Below are positions 8,153-18,164 of a stretch of DNA of 64,000 nt, in pieces. The notes beneath the pieces are model-generated. The model did not search any database. It had not been told where the DNA came from and saw only the letters and a list, made by a program, of their open reading frames with translations. Source of the stretch: Desulfobaculum bizertense DSM 18034 (GTDB taxonomy: Bacteria > Desulfobacterota > Desulfovibrionia > Desulfovibrionales > Desulfovibrionaceae); contig NZ_FUYA01000001.1 of the NCBI RefSeq assembly GCF_900167065.1, positions 310,001-374,000 of the forward strand, read 5' to 3'. The translations under genes were made by a program, and so were the position numbers. Each line of letters opens with the position of its first letter. Position 1 is the stretch's first letter.

Positions 8153-9256
8153 TTGGGCATACGAATCGAGCATGTGACGAGAACCTTTGACGGCGTTGAT
8201 GTCCTGAAGGACCTCACGCTTGAGGTTGAGGATGGTGCATTCGTGACGATGCTCGGAGGCCTTGGAGCAGGCAAGACAACGCTGTTGCGAATTCTTGCCG
8301 GTATCGACAAGCCAACGCGTGGCCGTGTGTATTTTGACGGACACGACGTGACAAACGAGCCGGTGCAGAAGTTGCCTGTTGCCATGGTTTACCAGCAGTT
8401 TGTGAATTACCCGTCGCTGACGGTCTATGAAAACATTGCATCGCCTTTGCGGGCTGGCAAAGGGAAAAAGCTTCCGGAAAAAGAACTGGATAAAAAGGTG
8501 CAGACCTATGCAGAGCTGTTGGGGCTTTCACAGGTGCTGACGCATTATCCGGAAGAAATCAGTGGTGGTCAGCAGCAGCGGACAGCCATTGCCCGTGCGC
8601 TCATCAAGGAGGCAAAGTTTACGTTTCTTGATGAGCCGCTTGCAAACCTTGACTACAAGCTCCGTGAGGAGCTGCGTGGCGAGCTGAAAAAGATTTTGTC
8701 GCAAAAGGGTGGTGTGGTTGTCTATGCCACGCCTGAGCCTGTTGATGCGCTGTCGATGGCAACGCATGTTGGCTACATGGAAGACGGCGAGATTCTGCAG
8801 TTTGGCCCCCTGCGTGAGGTCTACCGCTATCCGTCGCGGGCCGAAGTCGGAGCCTATTTTAGTTATCCCACCATGAACCTGCTTCGCGGTTCCCTGACCC
8901 ATGATGACGGGCGAAGCATTTTGCATCTGGGACAGGGGCTTGATGTGGACGTGTCGCACTTCTCGGAAGAACTCAAGCTTTCTGACTATCTGGTGGGCAT
9001 CAGAGCCTACAACATTCACACCGTGAAAATTCGGGATGATCTTGTGCCGCTGAAGGCTGAGGTCAGCCTGTCCGAGACCATTGGTTCCGATACGGAGCTG
9101 CACTGTTGTTTTGCGGATCAGCCTTTGGTTGTGCTGCAAAAAGAGGTGCACCGGCACCGGATTGGGACGGAGGTCAATCTCTACATGGACCCACACCGGC
9201 TGTTCCTCTTTGACCCGGACAGCAAGGCTCTGGTGGTGAAAACTTTTGTGGAATAG
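8153..9256 (+). CDS. glpS: Glycerol ABC transporter ATPase 1 (GlpS type)
   Basis: 367 aa from a TTG start at 8153, chosen because AGGAG lies 9 bases upstream and GIRIEHVTRTF is the expected ABC N-terminus; the frame extends further upstream only into glpB. Walker A is GGLGAGKTTL, the signature ISGGQQQRTAIARAL is intact, and Walker B is FTFLDEP. The switch histidine normally found in VTHD is absent: the sequence reads VYATPEPVDAL. A C-terminal OB-like regulatory domain follows (IRAYNIHTV). It pairs with the next ATPase to drive glycerol uptake. Confidence 0.9.
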   Translation: MGIRIEHVTRTFDGVDVLKDLTLEVEDGAFVTMLGGLGAGKTTLLRILAGIDKPTRGRVYFDGHDVTNEPVQKLPVAMVYQQFVNYPSLTVYENIASPLRAGKGKKLPEKELDKKVQTYAELLGLSQVLTHYPEEISGGQQQRTAIARALIKEAKFTFLDEPLANLDYKLREELRGELKKILSQKGGVVVYATPEPVDALSMATHVGYMEDGEILQFGPLREVYRYPSRAEVGAYFSYPTMNLLRGSLTHDDGRSILHLGQGLDVDVSHFSEELKLSDYLVGIRAYNIHTVKIRDDLVPLKAEVSLSETIGSDTELHCCFADQPLVVLQKEVHRHRIGTEVNLYMDPHRLFLFDPDSKALVVKTFVE

Positions 9257-9277
9257 GTCCACGAGGAGGAGAGAACT

Positions 9278-10381
9278 ATGGCGAAAGTCGAACTGGTGAA
9301 TGTTTCCCATTCTTACGACCCGCCGGAAACGCCAGAGAGTGAGCGTAAGTGGGCCGTTCGGGATTTGTCTGTTGTTTGGGAAGATGGAAGTGCAAACGCG
9401 CTTCTTGGGCCTTCGGGATGTGGCAAGACCACCTTGCTCAACCTGATTTCCGGGCTTTTGCCCAGCCCGACCAAGGGGCAGATTCTCATTGATGGGACGG
9501 ATGTGACGGGCCTGACTCCTCGCGAGCGGGGCATTGCTCAGGTCTTTCAGTTCCCGGTGATTTATGACTCCATGAATGTCTTTGACAATCTGGCCTTTCC
9601 GCTTCGCAACGAGGGAACCCCGGAAGGGGAAGTCCGCTCCAAAGTCCGCGAAGTGGCAAAAATTCTGGACCTTGAGGAAAAACTCAAGATTCATTCCTCC
9701 CGGCTGAACCCTGCGGATAAGCAGAAAATCTCGCTTGGACGTGGCATCATTCGCGAAAGCACTGCTGCGGTCCTTTTGGACGAGCCGCTGACCGTCATTG
9801 ACCCCAAGCTCAAGTGGGGACTGCGACGCAAGCTGCGCGAGGTTCAGGTCTCACTCCAGAAGACCATGATTTACGTGACGCATGACCAGCACGAAGCCCT
9901 GACCTTTGCCGACGACGTAACGGTGGTCCGGGATGGGGAGCTGGTCCAGAAAGGCAGTCCAAAGCTGTTGCATGACGATCCGGAAAATCCCTTTATTGGC
10001 TACTTTATTGGGAGTCCGGGGATGAATGTCCTGTCGTGCAGCCTTGATGATATTGGGCTGAACTGTGGTCCCTTCTCCATTCCGGTACAGGATGCCGAGC
10101 TGCGGGATCTTTTGCAGGATGCACAGGGAGATCTGGAGCTTGGTGTGCGCCCGGAATTCATCGAACCACATGACTGTGCGGATGATTCTGGCTGTGTCCC
10201 GTTTCGGATTTCCGTTGTGGAGAACACTGGTGCCTACAGGATTTTGACCCTGACAAATGGTGATGTGCAGATTAAGGCCCGCGCCCCAGAGAATTTTGGA
10301 CCGCGGGAGGGAGATACCATCGGCGTGCACTTCCCGGAGCGGGGAGTGAAGCTTTTTGAAGATGGTCACCGTCTTGTGTAG
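9278..10381 (+). CDS. glpT: Glycerol ABC transporter ATPase 2 (GlpT type)
   Basis: 367 aa. Walker A GPSGCGKTTL, Q-loop QVFQFPVIYDSM, Walker B AAVLLDEPLTVIDPKL and the switch histidine in YVTHDQHEAL are present. The ABC signature is degenerate: LNPADKQKISLGRG in place of LSGGQ. With GlpS, which has a good signature but no switch histidine, this predicts a heterodimer with one complete and one degraded ATP site. GGAGG precedes the ATG. It lies 21 bases after glpS in the operon. Despite the symbol it is unrelated to the E. coli glycerol-3-phosphate antiporter GlpT. Confidence 0.9.
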   Translation: MAKVELVNVSHSYDPPETPESERKWAVRDLSVVWEDGSANALLGPSGCGKTTLLNLISGLLPSPTKGQILIDGTDVTGLTPRERGIAQVFQFPVIYDSMNVFDNLAFPLRNEGTPEGEVRSKVREVAKILDLEEKLKIHSSRLNPADKQKISLGRGIIRESTAAVLLDEPLTVIDPKLKWGLRRKLREVQVSLQKTMIYVTHDQHEALTFADDVTVVRDGELVQKGSPKLLHDDPENPFIGYFIGSPGMNVLSCSLDDIGLNCGPFSIPVQDAELRDLLQDAQGDLELGVRPEFIEPHDCADDSGCVPFRISVVENTGAYRILTLTNGDVQIKARAPENFGPREGDTIGVHFPERGVKLFEDGHRLV

Positions 10382-10413
10382 TCCAAAATTCAACCTCGCT
10401 TAGGGGGTGTTCC

Positions 10414-11274
10414 ATGAAAAACAGGGCATGGATCTTCTTGATCCCCACCTTGATTCTCATGTCAATCAGTGCCTTTGTGCCACTGATGACCGTCATAAAC
10501 TATTCCGTCCATTACATCTTTTCCGGTTCATTGCCGGAGTTTGTTGGCTTTGAAAACTACGTGGAAGTGCTCCACGACAGCGCGTTTTGGTGGGCCTTTG
10601 CCCGTCAGCTCTGCTTTAGTTCTATGGTGCTGCTGGTGGAAATTCCGCTGGGAATCGCCATTGCCATGGCCATGCCCAGAAAAGGAATTGGCCTTGCGGT
10701 GAGTCTGGTGCTTCTGGGTATCCCGCTGCTTATTCCGTATAACGTCGTGGGTATTATCTGGCGTCTGTTCACGCAGGCTTCCATTGGCGTCATTCCGGGC
10801 TTCCTTGATCTCTTTGGCTACTCGTACAACGTCGCCCTTGACCCCATTGATGCACCGCTGACCATTTTCATTCTGGATGTCTGGCACTGGACGCCGCTGG
10901 TTGTCCTGCTGTCCTTTGCAGGCTTGCAGGCCATTCCGGATGCTTATTATCAGGCCGCAGAGATTGATGGCGCGTCAGCATGGAAGACTTTCCGCTACGT
11001 GACGCTGCCCAAGCTGAAGCCCGTTCTGATTTTGGCTGTTCTGCTTCGCTTCATGGACTCATTCAAGATTTACGCAGAGCCGCTGTCCCTGACTGGTGGT
11101 GGTCCGGGAAGTTCCACAACTTTCCTGAGCCTTTTGGTTGCACGTAAGGCAGAATCCTACGAGCTTGGATACGCTGGCGCGGTGTCCATCATCTATCTGT
11201 TTATTGTCATCATGTTCAGTTTCTTCTTCTTCCAGGCAATGAACAGCTCCGAGCAGGGAGGGAAAGAGTCATGA
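10414..11274 (+). CDS. glpP: Glycerol ABC transporter permease 1 (GlpP type)
   Basis: 286 aa, six predicted membrane helices, starting MKNRAWIFLIPTLILMSISA. The cytoplasmic EAA loop that docks on the ATPase is YYQAAEIDGASAWKTFRYVT, followed by LPKLKP, as in MalF/UgpA-type permeases. The ATG follows GGGGGTG. The stop overlaps the start of the second permease by 4 bases (ATGA). Confidence 0.92.
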   Translation: MKNRAWIFLIPTLILMSISAFVPLMTVINYSVHYIFSGSLPEFVGFENYVEVLHDSAFWWAFARQLCFSSMVLLVEIPLGIAIAMAMPRKGIGLAVSLVLLGIPLLIPYNVVGIIWRLFTQASIGVIPGFLDLFGYSYNVALDPIDAPLTIFILDVWHWTPLVVLLSFAGLQAIPDAYYQAAEIDGASAWKTFRYVTLPKLKPVLILAVLLRFMDSFKIYAEPLSLTGGGPGSSTTFLSLLVARKAESYELGYAGAVSIIYLFIVIMFSFFFFQAMNSSEQGGKES

Positions 11275-12074
11275 AGCTTCGCAAACGCTCAATAGCGCTG
11301 ACGCTGTACTTTATTCTGCTGTTTATCCCGATTTACTGGATGATTATCACGTCACTCAAGACTGACGTGGAGATTTTGAAGGAACTCACCTTTTATCCGC
11401 ACGAAATTTCCTTTGATAACTACAAGGAAATTTTTACGAATCCATTCTGGCGTTCTAGCTTCATGAACTCACTCACCTACGTGTTCCTGAACGTCGTGAT
11501 TACCCTGACGGCAGCAGTGCCGGGTGCGTATGCCTTTTCCCGCTGGAAGTTCCGGGGGAGCAACCACTTGTTCTTCTGGCTTCTGACGAACCGCATGGCG
11601 CCTGCGGCTGTATTTATGGTGCCGTTTACCGAGCTGTATTACCTGCTGCACATCTACGACACCTGCTGGGCCGTTGCTTTGGCTCACTGCCTGTTCAACA
11701 TCCCGCTGGCAATCTGGATTCTTGAGGGCTTTATGTCCGGAATCCCGCGCGAGATTGACGAAACAGCTTTTGTGGATGGCTACACCTTCCCACAGTTCTT
11801 CCGGAAGATTTTCTTCCCGCTTATTGGTCCCGGTATTGGCGTGACCGCGTTCTTTGCGTTCACCTTCTCATGGGTTGAGCTGATTCTGGCCAAGGCCCTG
11901 ACCGTGACCAATGCCAAGCCTGCTGTGGTGCAGCTGACTGTGGGTATTGGTGCCGAGGGTGTGAAATGGGGGCTTCTTGCGGCGGCAGGATTCCTGACCA
12001 TTATTCCCGGCGCTATTGTGGTGTATTTTGTCCGGAACTACATGGCAAAGGGCTTTGCCCTTGGGAGGGTCTAG
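11271..12074 (+). CDS. glpQ: Glycerol ABC transporter permease 2 (GlpQ type)
   Basis: 267 aa, about six membrane helices, MalG/UgpE-like. The EAA loop reads EIDETAFVDGYTFPQFFRKI with FFPLIGPG following. It forms the transmembrane channel with GlpP. It is translationally coupled to glpP (4-base overlap) and followed after 3 bases by the small membrane protein glpU. Confidence 0.92.
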   Translation: MKLRKRSIALTLYFILLFIPIYWMIITSLKTDVEILKELTFYPHEISFDNYKEIFTNPFWRSSFMNSLTYVFLNVVITLTAAVPGAYAFSRWKFRGSNHLFFWLLTNRMAPAAVFMVPFTELYYLLHIYDTCWAVALAHCLFNIPLAIWILEGFMSGIPREIDETAFVDGYTFPQFFRKIFFPLIGPGIGVTAFFAFTFSWVELILAKALTVTNAKPAVVQLTVGIGAEGVKWGLLAAAGFLTIIPGAIVVYFVRNYMAKGFALGRV

Positions 12075-12077
12075 CAC

Positions 12078-12377
12078 ATGTGGGAATGGATTTCTGAGCA
12101 AACGGCGTGGATGTACTGGACTGTGCCGACGGGGCTTGCCATCGGTGGGCTGTTTTTTGCCCTGTTCTGCATGACAGTCTGGGACGTTGTTTCGCCAAGT
12201 ATTCCGCGAAAGGGGTTTTATCCGATCATCACCCGTCGTGGCGATCGTTTCTTTATTGGCATCATGTCAGCCATATTCATTTTCCTTGTTTGGCTTGGAA
12301 TCGCTGGGGGCAGCATGTTGCTGATCCCGACGTTTCTTGCAGTCGCCTGGGGCCTCATTCAGGGGCGCTGGGGCTAG
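12078..12377 (+). CDS. glpU: Small membrane protein of the glycerol transporter, GlpU/DUF2160 type
   Basis: 99 aa with about three hydrophobic segments (WTVPTGLAIGGLFFALFCMT, FFIGIMSAIFIFLVWLG, MLLIPTFLAVAWGLI) and the motif PRKGFYPIITRRGDRFFIGI. Proteins of this size and type accompany GlpSTPQ and GlpV in the glycerol transporter of Rhizobium leguminosarum. Its exact role is not established; association with the permeases is inferred from the operon position. Confidence 0.85.
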   Translation: MWEWISEQTAWMYWTVPTGLAIGGLFFALFCMTVWDVVSPSIPRKGFYPIITRRGDRFFIGIMSAIFIFLVWLGIAGGSMLLIPTFLAVAWGLIQGRWG

Positions 12378-12502
12378 GCCTGCGGTGGCCTGTCGCTACC
12401 GTACTGTGTGGTTTCTTTGAGAGGAGGTTCAAGCTCGTTTAGTGGTGAAAAGATATTGGGATTGATGTCCACAACCGGAATTCAACGAAGGAGACTTGGG
12501 AC

Positions 12503-14218
12503 ATGCTAAAACGATTTGTATGTCTGTTTGCTGCAATCTCCATGGGCTTTGTTTTTGCGCTTCCTGTGCAGGCACAGGAAAACAAGGGCGAAGTCATTGA
12601 AAAATGGGTGGAATATTTCCAGCCCTGCGCAGTAAGCAAAGACGCTCAGCGGAAAGAACTCGAATGGTTTGTGAACGCTTCCAAGCCCTTTAAGGGCATG
12701 GAAATCAAGTCTGTTGCAGAAGGTATCAAAACCCACAAATGGGAATCTGAGGTGCTGACCAAGGCTTTTTATGAGCTGACTGGCATCAAGGTGACCCACG
12801 ACATCATTGGCGAAGGTGAGGTCGTTGACCGCATCCAGCGCCAGATTCAGACCAACCGACCGATTTATCACATCTTTGTGAACGACGCCGACCTGATTGG
12901 TACGCACCTCCGTCTGGACAGCGCTCTGGACTGGAATGCATACATGGCTGGCGAAGGCAAAGTCGTGACCAACCCGTATCTGGACATGCCTGACTTCCTG
13001 AATCCTGAATTTGGTCAGGATTATGATGGCCGCCAGCTCCAGTTGCCTGACCAGCAGTTCGCGAACCTGTACTGGTTCCGTTATGACTGGTTTACCAATC
13101 CTCAGTTCATGAAAGAATTTAAGGAAAAGTACGGCTACGAGCTGGGTGTTCCGGTGAACTGGCAGGCGTATGAAGACATCGCAGAATTCTTTACCGGCAA
13201 GACCATTGATGGTCAGAAAGTCTATGGCCACATGGACTACGGAAAGAAGTCTCCGTCTCTTGGCTGGCGCTTCACTGACGCATGGCTGTCTATTGCTGGT
13301 GCTGGCGACAAGGGGCTTCCCAATGGCTACCCCGTTGATGAATGGGGCATCCGTTGCGAAAACAAGATCCCTGTTGGTGCTTCTGTTGAACGTGGTGGCG
13401 CAACCAACGGCCCTGCCGCTGTGTATGCAACAACCAAGTACGTTGAATGGCTGAAAAAGTATGCTCCGCCGTACGCTGCTTCCATGACATGGTCTGAGGC
13501 TGGACCTGCTCCGTCTCGCGGCAACGTTGCCCAGCGTATCTTCCAGTACATTACCTGGCTTTCTGACCCGGCATTCAATGATCCTTCCAGCCCTGTAACC
13601 GATGAAAACGGCAAGCCGCTCTGGCGTGTTGCTCCGACACCTCACGGCAAGTACTGGGACGAAGGCATGAAGGTTGGCTATCATGATGCTGGTTCCTGGA
13701 CCCTGCTGAAAAAGTCCGTTAAAGGCGACGAGCGCAAGGCTGCGTGGCTTTGGGCACAGTTCTGCATTTCCAAGACTGTCTGCCTGAAGAAGTTTGTCGT
13801 TGGCCGTACCCCCATCCGTAAGTCGACTGTGTTCTCTGACTACCTCGCCAAAGAAGAGGAGAAGGGAACCTACGGTGGTATCGTGACCTTCTATAAGTCT
13901 CCTGTTGAAAAGCTGTGGACTGACTCTGGCCCGAATCCGCCGCATTATCCTCTGCTTGCTGAGCAGTGGTGGAAGCATGTTTCGCTGGTCGTCACTGGCG
14001 AAGCCACCCCGCAGGAAGCAATGGACAAGCTGGCCTACAAGATGGACGAGCTGATGAGTAAGCTGCGTCTGCCCAAGTATTCTCCGAAGCTCAACCCCAA
14101 GAAGAGCAGAGAGTACTGGCTGAGCCAGCCTGGCGCACCAAAGCCTGAACGTCCTGATGAAAAGGGCGAGACCATCTCCTATGATGAGATGATCAAAAAC
14201 TGGCGTGCCCAGCAGTAA
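12503..14218 (+). CDS. glpV: Glycerol ABC transporter substrate-binding protein (GlpV type)
   Basis: 571 aa with a classical signal peptide ([20 protein letters not shown], cleavage after PVQAQ). The mature part is a family-1 solute-binding protein, larger than most sugar-binding proteins, as is usual for GlpV. It captures glycerol in the periplasm and delivers it to GlpPQ. AAGGAG lies 9 bases before the ATG. The 125-base gap from glpU and the strong terminator right after the stop suggest it is made in excess over the membrane parts and closes the transporter unit. Confidence 0.9.
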   Translation: MLKRFVCLFAAISMGFVFALPVQAQENKGEVIEKWVEYFQPCAVSKDAQRKELEWFVNASKPFKGMEIKSVAEGIKTHKWESEVLTKAFYELTGIKVTHDIIGEGEVVDRIQRQIQTNRPIYHIFVNDADLIGTHLRLDSALDWNAYMAGEGKVVTNPYLDMPDFLNPEFGQDYDGRQLQLPDQQFANLYWFRYDWFTNPQFMKEFKEKYGYELGVPVNWQAYEDIAEFFTGKTIDGQKVYGHMDYGKKSPSLGWRFTDAWLSIAGAGDKGLPNGYPVDEWGIRCENKIPVGASVERGGATNGPAAVYATTKYVEWLKKYAPPYAASMTWSEAGPAPSRGNVAQRIFQYITWLSDPAFNDPSSPVTDENGKPLWRVAPTPHGKYWDEGMKVGYHDAGSWTLLKKSVKGDERKAAWLWAQFCISKTVCLKKFVVGRTPIRKSTVFSDYLAKEEEKGTYGGIVTFYKSPVEKLWTDSGPNPPHYPLLAEQWWKHVSLVVTGEATPQEAMDKLAYKMDELMSKLRLPKYSPKLNPKKSREYWLSQPGAPKPERPDEKGETISYDEMIKNWRAQQ

Positions 14219-14226
14219 ACACGATG

Positions 14227-14253
14227 ACGGGCCGGGAAACCGGCCCGTTTTTT
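14227..14253 (+). terminator. Rho-independent terminator after glpV
   Basis: ACGGGCCGG-GAAA-CCGGCCCGT followed by a T run (14248-14253). A 9-bp GC-rich stem with a stable GAAA loop. Confidence 0.92.
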
Positions 14254-14343
14254 CGGGGATCTTTGTCTGCGGTGCGCCGGGGGGCGTCCCTCAGACAATG
14301 CTTCCCGGAACGGGATGAGATAACGAACAGCGGAGGAAGAGCA

Positions 14344-15855
14344 ATGGCCGAATACATCGGAGCAGTCGATCAGGGAACGACGAGTACGCGGTTTATTATT
14401 TTTGATAAAAATGGCCGAATTGTTGGACTGGACCAGAAGGAACATGAGCAGATCTATCCTGAACCTGGCTGGGTTGAGCATGATCCTTTGGAGATCTGGG
14501 CCAATACGCAGGAGGTCATCCGCGGAGCTTTGCTCAAGTCTGGCATCAAAGGCTCGCAGCTTGCGGCAATTGGCATCACCAACCAGCGTGAAACCACGGT
14601 TGTGTGGGACCGCCTTACAGGGAAGCCGTATTACAACGCCATTGTCTGGCAGTGCACAAGAACGCATGAGATTTGTAAGGAACTCATGGAAAATGGCGGA
14701 CAGGATCGTTTTCGTGAGGTGACTGGCCTTCCTGTTGCAACATATTTTTCTGGACCAAAGATCAAGTGGATTCTGGAGAATGTTCCAGAAGCACGGGCTG
14801 CCGCAGAGCGGGGCGATGCCCTGTTTGGTACGATGGAGACCTGGGTCATCTGGTGGCTGACTGGTGGACCCAAGGGCGGTGCGCATGTCACGGACGTGAC
14901 CAATGCCAGCCGAACCATGCTGATGGATTTGAAAAAGCTGGAGTGGGATGAAGACATCATGAAAATTATGGGTGTCCCGCGCCAGATGCTTCCTCGGATT
15001 GTTCCTTCATCCGACGCAGCAACATGGGGTTCAACGGATGAACATGGTCCGTTGCAGGCCCGTGTGCCTGTCTGTGGCGCTGTTGGTGACCAGCAGGCCG
15101 CGTTAGTGGGGCAGACCTGTTTTACACCCGGCGAAGCAAAAAATACGTATGGGACAGGGTGCTTTTTGCTCCTGCACACAGGACACGAACCTATTCCGTC
15201 ACGGCATGGTTTGATTACTACCGTGGCCTATCAGTTTAGTGGTCGCCAGCCGTCTTACTGTCTGGAAGGCTCTATTGCTATTGCTGGCGCTTTGGTGCAG
15301 TGGCTGCGCGATAATATGGGAATGTTTGAAGATGCGGCCGAGGTGGAAGAGCTGGCCAAGCAGGTGGAAAATACTGGCGGAGTGTATGTCGTGCCAGCAT
15401 TTTCTGGCCTTTTTGCTCCATACTGGCGACCTGATGCCCGTGGCGTGATTGCAGGCCTGACCCGCTACGTGAACAAACATCACATTGCTCGCGCTGTGCT
15501 GGAAGCTACGGCGTACCAGACGCGGGACATTGTGGAAGCCATGAACAGGGATTCTGGAGTGCCACTGACGAGCCTCAAGGTCGATGGTGGAATGGTCCGC
15601 AATGAACTTTTGATGCAGTTTCAGTCGGATGTCCTGAATGTCCCCGTGACTCGTCCGAGCGTCGCAGAGACCACCTGCCTTGGCGCCGCGTATGCCGCAG
15701 GCATTGCCTCTGGATTCTGGAACGAGCGAAGTGAATTGATTGAGAACTGGCAGGAAGACCGGACGTGGTCGCCACGCATGGAAGAAGAAACCCGGGAACA
15801 GGGCTATCGTGGCTGGAAAAAAGCAGTTGATCGAACCCTGAATTGGGTGGAATAA
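14344..15855 (+). CDS. glpK: Glycerol kinase
   Basis: 503 aa; E. coli GlpK has 502. The FGGY-kinase N-terminus is [21 protein letters not shown]; later landmarks are [13 protein letters not shown], the ATP-domain [12 protein letters not shown] and [20 protein letters not shown]. It makes sn-glycerol-3-phosphate, the substrate of GlpAB and presumed ligand of GlpR. I chose ATG 14344 because CGGAGGAAG precedes it; the frame opens earlier at 14224 but that stretch includes the glpV terminator. The gene may have its own promoter in 14254-14340 or depend on readthrough. Confidence 0.97.
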   Translation: MAEYIGAVDQGTTSTRFIIFDKNGRIVGLDQKEHEQIYPEPGWVEHDPLEIWANTQEVIRGALLKSGIKGSQLAAIGITNQRETTVVWDRLTGKPYYNAIVWQCTRTHEICKELMENGGQDRFREVTGLPVATYFSGPKIKWILENVPEARAAAERGDALFGTMETWVIWWLTGGPKGGAHVTDVTNASRTMLMDLKKLEWDEDIMKIMGVPRQMLPRIVPSSDAATWGSTDEHGPLQARVPVCGAVGDQQAALVGQTCFTPGEAKNTYGTGCFLLLHTGHEPIPSRHGLITTVAYQFSGRQPSYCLEGSIAIAGALVQWLRDNMGMFEDAAEVEELAKQVENTGGVYVVPAFSGLFAPYWRPDARGVIAGLTRYVNKHHIARAVLEATAYQTRDIVEAMNRDSGVPLTSLKVDGGMVRNELLMQFQSDVLNVPVTRPSVAETTCLGAAYAAGIASGFWNERSELIENWQEDRTWSPRMEEETREQGYRGWKKAVDRTLNWVE

Positions 15856-16005
15856 TACAGAGTACACAGAGCACTGTGCGTGGCGTCCTTGCTAGGGGTG
15901 GACGTCCTGCATGCGCATCCGAAGATCTTTTGCTGTTCAAGGATAGGCGAGAGGAAAAACGTGGGTGCAGGTGCTCTGTGTTTTTTTGTCCCTAGTGCGA
16001 GAGAA

Positions 16006-16036
16006 GAAAAAAGGCCCTCATTCGAGGGCCTTTTTT
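16006..16036. terminator. Bidirectional rho-independent terminator between glpK and the pilus locus
   Basis: A run, GGCCCTC-ATTC-GAGGGCC, T run. Symmetric, so it can stop both glpK transcripts and leftward transcripts ending with the gene at 16035. Confidence 0.93.
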
Positions 16037-18164
16037 ATTGCGAAATAACAATGGGGGCGGTGAAGCCGCTGCTTTGGGAACCTGGTCGGGCTGTAGCTCT
16101 GATGGAAAAATCGTCAAAACTGACACGCCCCGGTCCAAAGTGACTGTAATTATGGATCCCCACCTCTTGCGACTGCGAAGTCCCACTGGTGTAAGATAAA
16201 GAATCAAGCAGGGTAAGATACTGAGGCTCCGTTGTGTTGACGTAGTGAGCAGGAAGTATCTCTGTATGGAAACGTAGTGGTGTAAAGTGTGTCGGACTCC
16301 TCTGAAAACCTAATAATCTTCCCCAATAATCATAGACAATCTCTCCTCGATCAATCCAGTTTTCTTTGGGCCAGGTGAGTGTTCCATATGGGTATTTATA
16401 GCGAGTTCGTCCCGTCCACAGATAGATTGACCATGGGGCCCAGTTCACTCTCGTAGAGCTGTACTGAGTGCCGTAAAAGCAGTCTACGACATTTGTTTTT
16501 GTGCTTGAGGTGTTTGAAAGGATGAGAGTCCCAGAATCTCCTTCAGGAGTGTGAAATTTAGCCGTGACAGTCCCCTGAGGAATTTGTGTCCCAGAGGGCA
16601 GCGTCATAAGGAGTTCCCCAGCGCGAGGAGAGTCGGTCATGTAGAAATATCCTTGGGAATACGCTGGTTCTCGGGCGAGTTTGGCTTTACCTCCATTCCA
16701 GCTCAATGTTGTTCCCGTGGTAGGCATACTTTGACCGCTTTGGAGAGAAAAATGGGCGGCGTAGCCTTCTGTGACACGGACCGCCAAAGCCATCCCGTTG
16801 GGAGTAAAGTACGTTCTAAATCCCCAAAAATTTGTCAAAAAATATGGTTCGCTCCATTCGTCGCAGGCAATGACAGAGTAGCGGTTTCCTGTCTTTTTCC
16901 ACAAAACAAGATAGAGTGTATTTCTCGTCAGTGATCCGGGATTGTTCAGGAAGTCTTTAAGAACGTTGTCCCCAATGAGGGAGAAACCATAGTTCCCATT
17001 CCCGTTTGAAAGCCTGAAGCTTAAGCCTGTGAAAATGTTTTTAATTTGGTTTGTATTGTTTAGATTAAAGCCAATTTTGACTTGGGCATCGTAGTTGAGG
17101 CAGCCATTGTTGGCCTTTTTAATATTGGCATAGCTTAGAGTGTTGTCACGAGGTGAGTACAGCACTTCGCCTTTTTGCTGGAGCTTGAGTTTTCCTTCGG
17201 ATGTGTATGGGCGTGGTGTTCCATCACTGGAAAATCCACCCGTGTCGTCCTTAAAATTCTCATAAAGTACAACTTCTTTGGGTGCCTCAGAGCTTTCATA
17301 TGTCCAGCCAATGGGCACTGCATAACGCAGGGTATAGCTTCCAAAGCGAGTTGTGCCTGTGCTTTCGACAGCCACGAATTTATCAAGAAAGACATGCGTG
17401 TTATCTGGAATTGTAACAGGCTCAAAAGTCTTTGTTGGCGCAGCTGCTGAACGAATATTGGTTAGAGTGTTTTCCTCGCGTTTCGTATATGTCCATGCGC
17501 CTTCAAGGCCCTGAACGCGAAACACGCCGCCATATTGGGGGAAAGCCTGTGCACCCGTGGAGAGCTGGAGAGATGCATTTTTCTTTATGATGCGAGAGCT
17601 AGGGAGCGCAGCGGGCAAAAGGTCGTCGCCTTGGCTGAGTCCGTGCCCTTGCGTATCAAGCTGGAGCGTAAAGCTGTGGGTATTGGTGGAGGATCTTGCT
17701 TCTGCCAATCTTGTTGAGGTGTTGAAAGAGCGTGGAGTATATGTCTGCCCTGTTTGGGGGCAGTAAAAAGTTCGTGCTGAATCGATGAATTCTGTATCAA
17801 GTCCGCCAAAGACCTGAGCTGTGACGGCTGCTCCGGTGCTTCCCCGTACTGTCAGCCAGCGAGGGTAGACCGCAAGGCTAAATGTGGGCTGACTGTCCCC
17901 TGCTTTTTTGAAGCGAAAAGTTGTATTGTGCAGCTTGGCTAGCGCAGAGTTTTTGTCGCCATCTTTGGCATGCAGGAACCTGTTTGCGGCGAGAGAATAG
18001 CCAGACTCCGCAACATAGAAGGCCTGCGAGCCTTGGCTCATGATGGCCTGATCTTCCACACTTGTGCTCAGCATGGGAGCCATCGCAGCTCCTGCTGCGG
18101 CAAGGAAAACCATTCCCAAAAGAAGAGTGAGCAGTATCGCTCCCCGCTCGTGCTTATGCGACAT
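16035..18164 (-). CDS. PilX/MshP-like minor pilin with large lectin-like C-terminal region (MshP-MshQ-like fusion)
   Basis: 709 aa from ATG 18164 (MSHKHERGAILLTLLLGMVF); the frame extends to 18230 but the later start gives the expected short basic leader, and the gene then overlaps the previous one by 11 bases. A single N-terminal membrane helix followed by SQAFYVAESGYSLAANRFLH is the PilX/MshP-type N-terminus. The remaining roughly 600 residues are beta-rich with many Gly, Asn, Thr and Tyr; the middle (from VLYENFKDDTGGFSSDG, about residue 310) resembles a LamG/concanavalin-like module, as expected for MshQ. I infer a pilus-tip or surface protein. In MSHA loci MshP and MshQ are separate genes. 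Confidence 0.7.
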   Translation of the reverse strand: MSHKHERGAILLTLLLGMVFLAAAGAAMAPMLSTSVEDQAIMSQGSQAFYVAESGYSLAANRFLHAKDGDKNSALAKLHNTTFRFKKAGDSQPTFSLAVYPRWLTVRGSTGAAVTAQVFGGLDTEFIDSARTFYCPQTGQTYTPRSFNTSTRLAEARSSTNTHSFTLQLDTQGHGLSQGDDLLPAALPSSRIIKKNASLQLSTGAQAFPQYGGVFRVQGLEGAWTYTKREENTLTNIRSAAAPTKTFEPVTIPDNTHVFLDKFVAVESTGTTRFGSYTLRYAVPIGWTYESSEAPKEVVLYENFKDDTGGFSSDGTPRPYTSEGKLKLQQKGEVLYSPRDNTLSYANIKKANNGCLNYDAQVKIGFNLNNTNQIKNIFTGLSFRLSNGNGNYGFSLIGDNVLKDFLNNPGSLTRNTLYLVLWKKTGNRYSVIACDEWSEPYFLTNFWGFRTYFTPNGMALAVRVTEGYAAHFSLQSGQSMPTTGTTLSWNGGKAKLAREPAYSQGYFYMTDSPRAGELLMTLPSGTQIPQGTVTAKFHTPEGDSGTLILSNTSSTKTNVVDCFYGTQYSSTRVNWAPWSIYLWTGRTRYKYPYGTLTWPKENWIDRGEIVYDYWGRLLGFQRSPTHFTPLRFHTEILPAHYVNTTEPQYLTLLDSLSYTSGTSQSQEVGIHNYSHFGPGRVSFDDFSIRATARPGSQSSGFTAPIVISQ

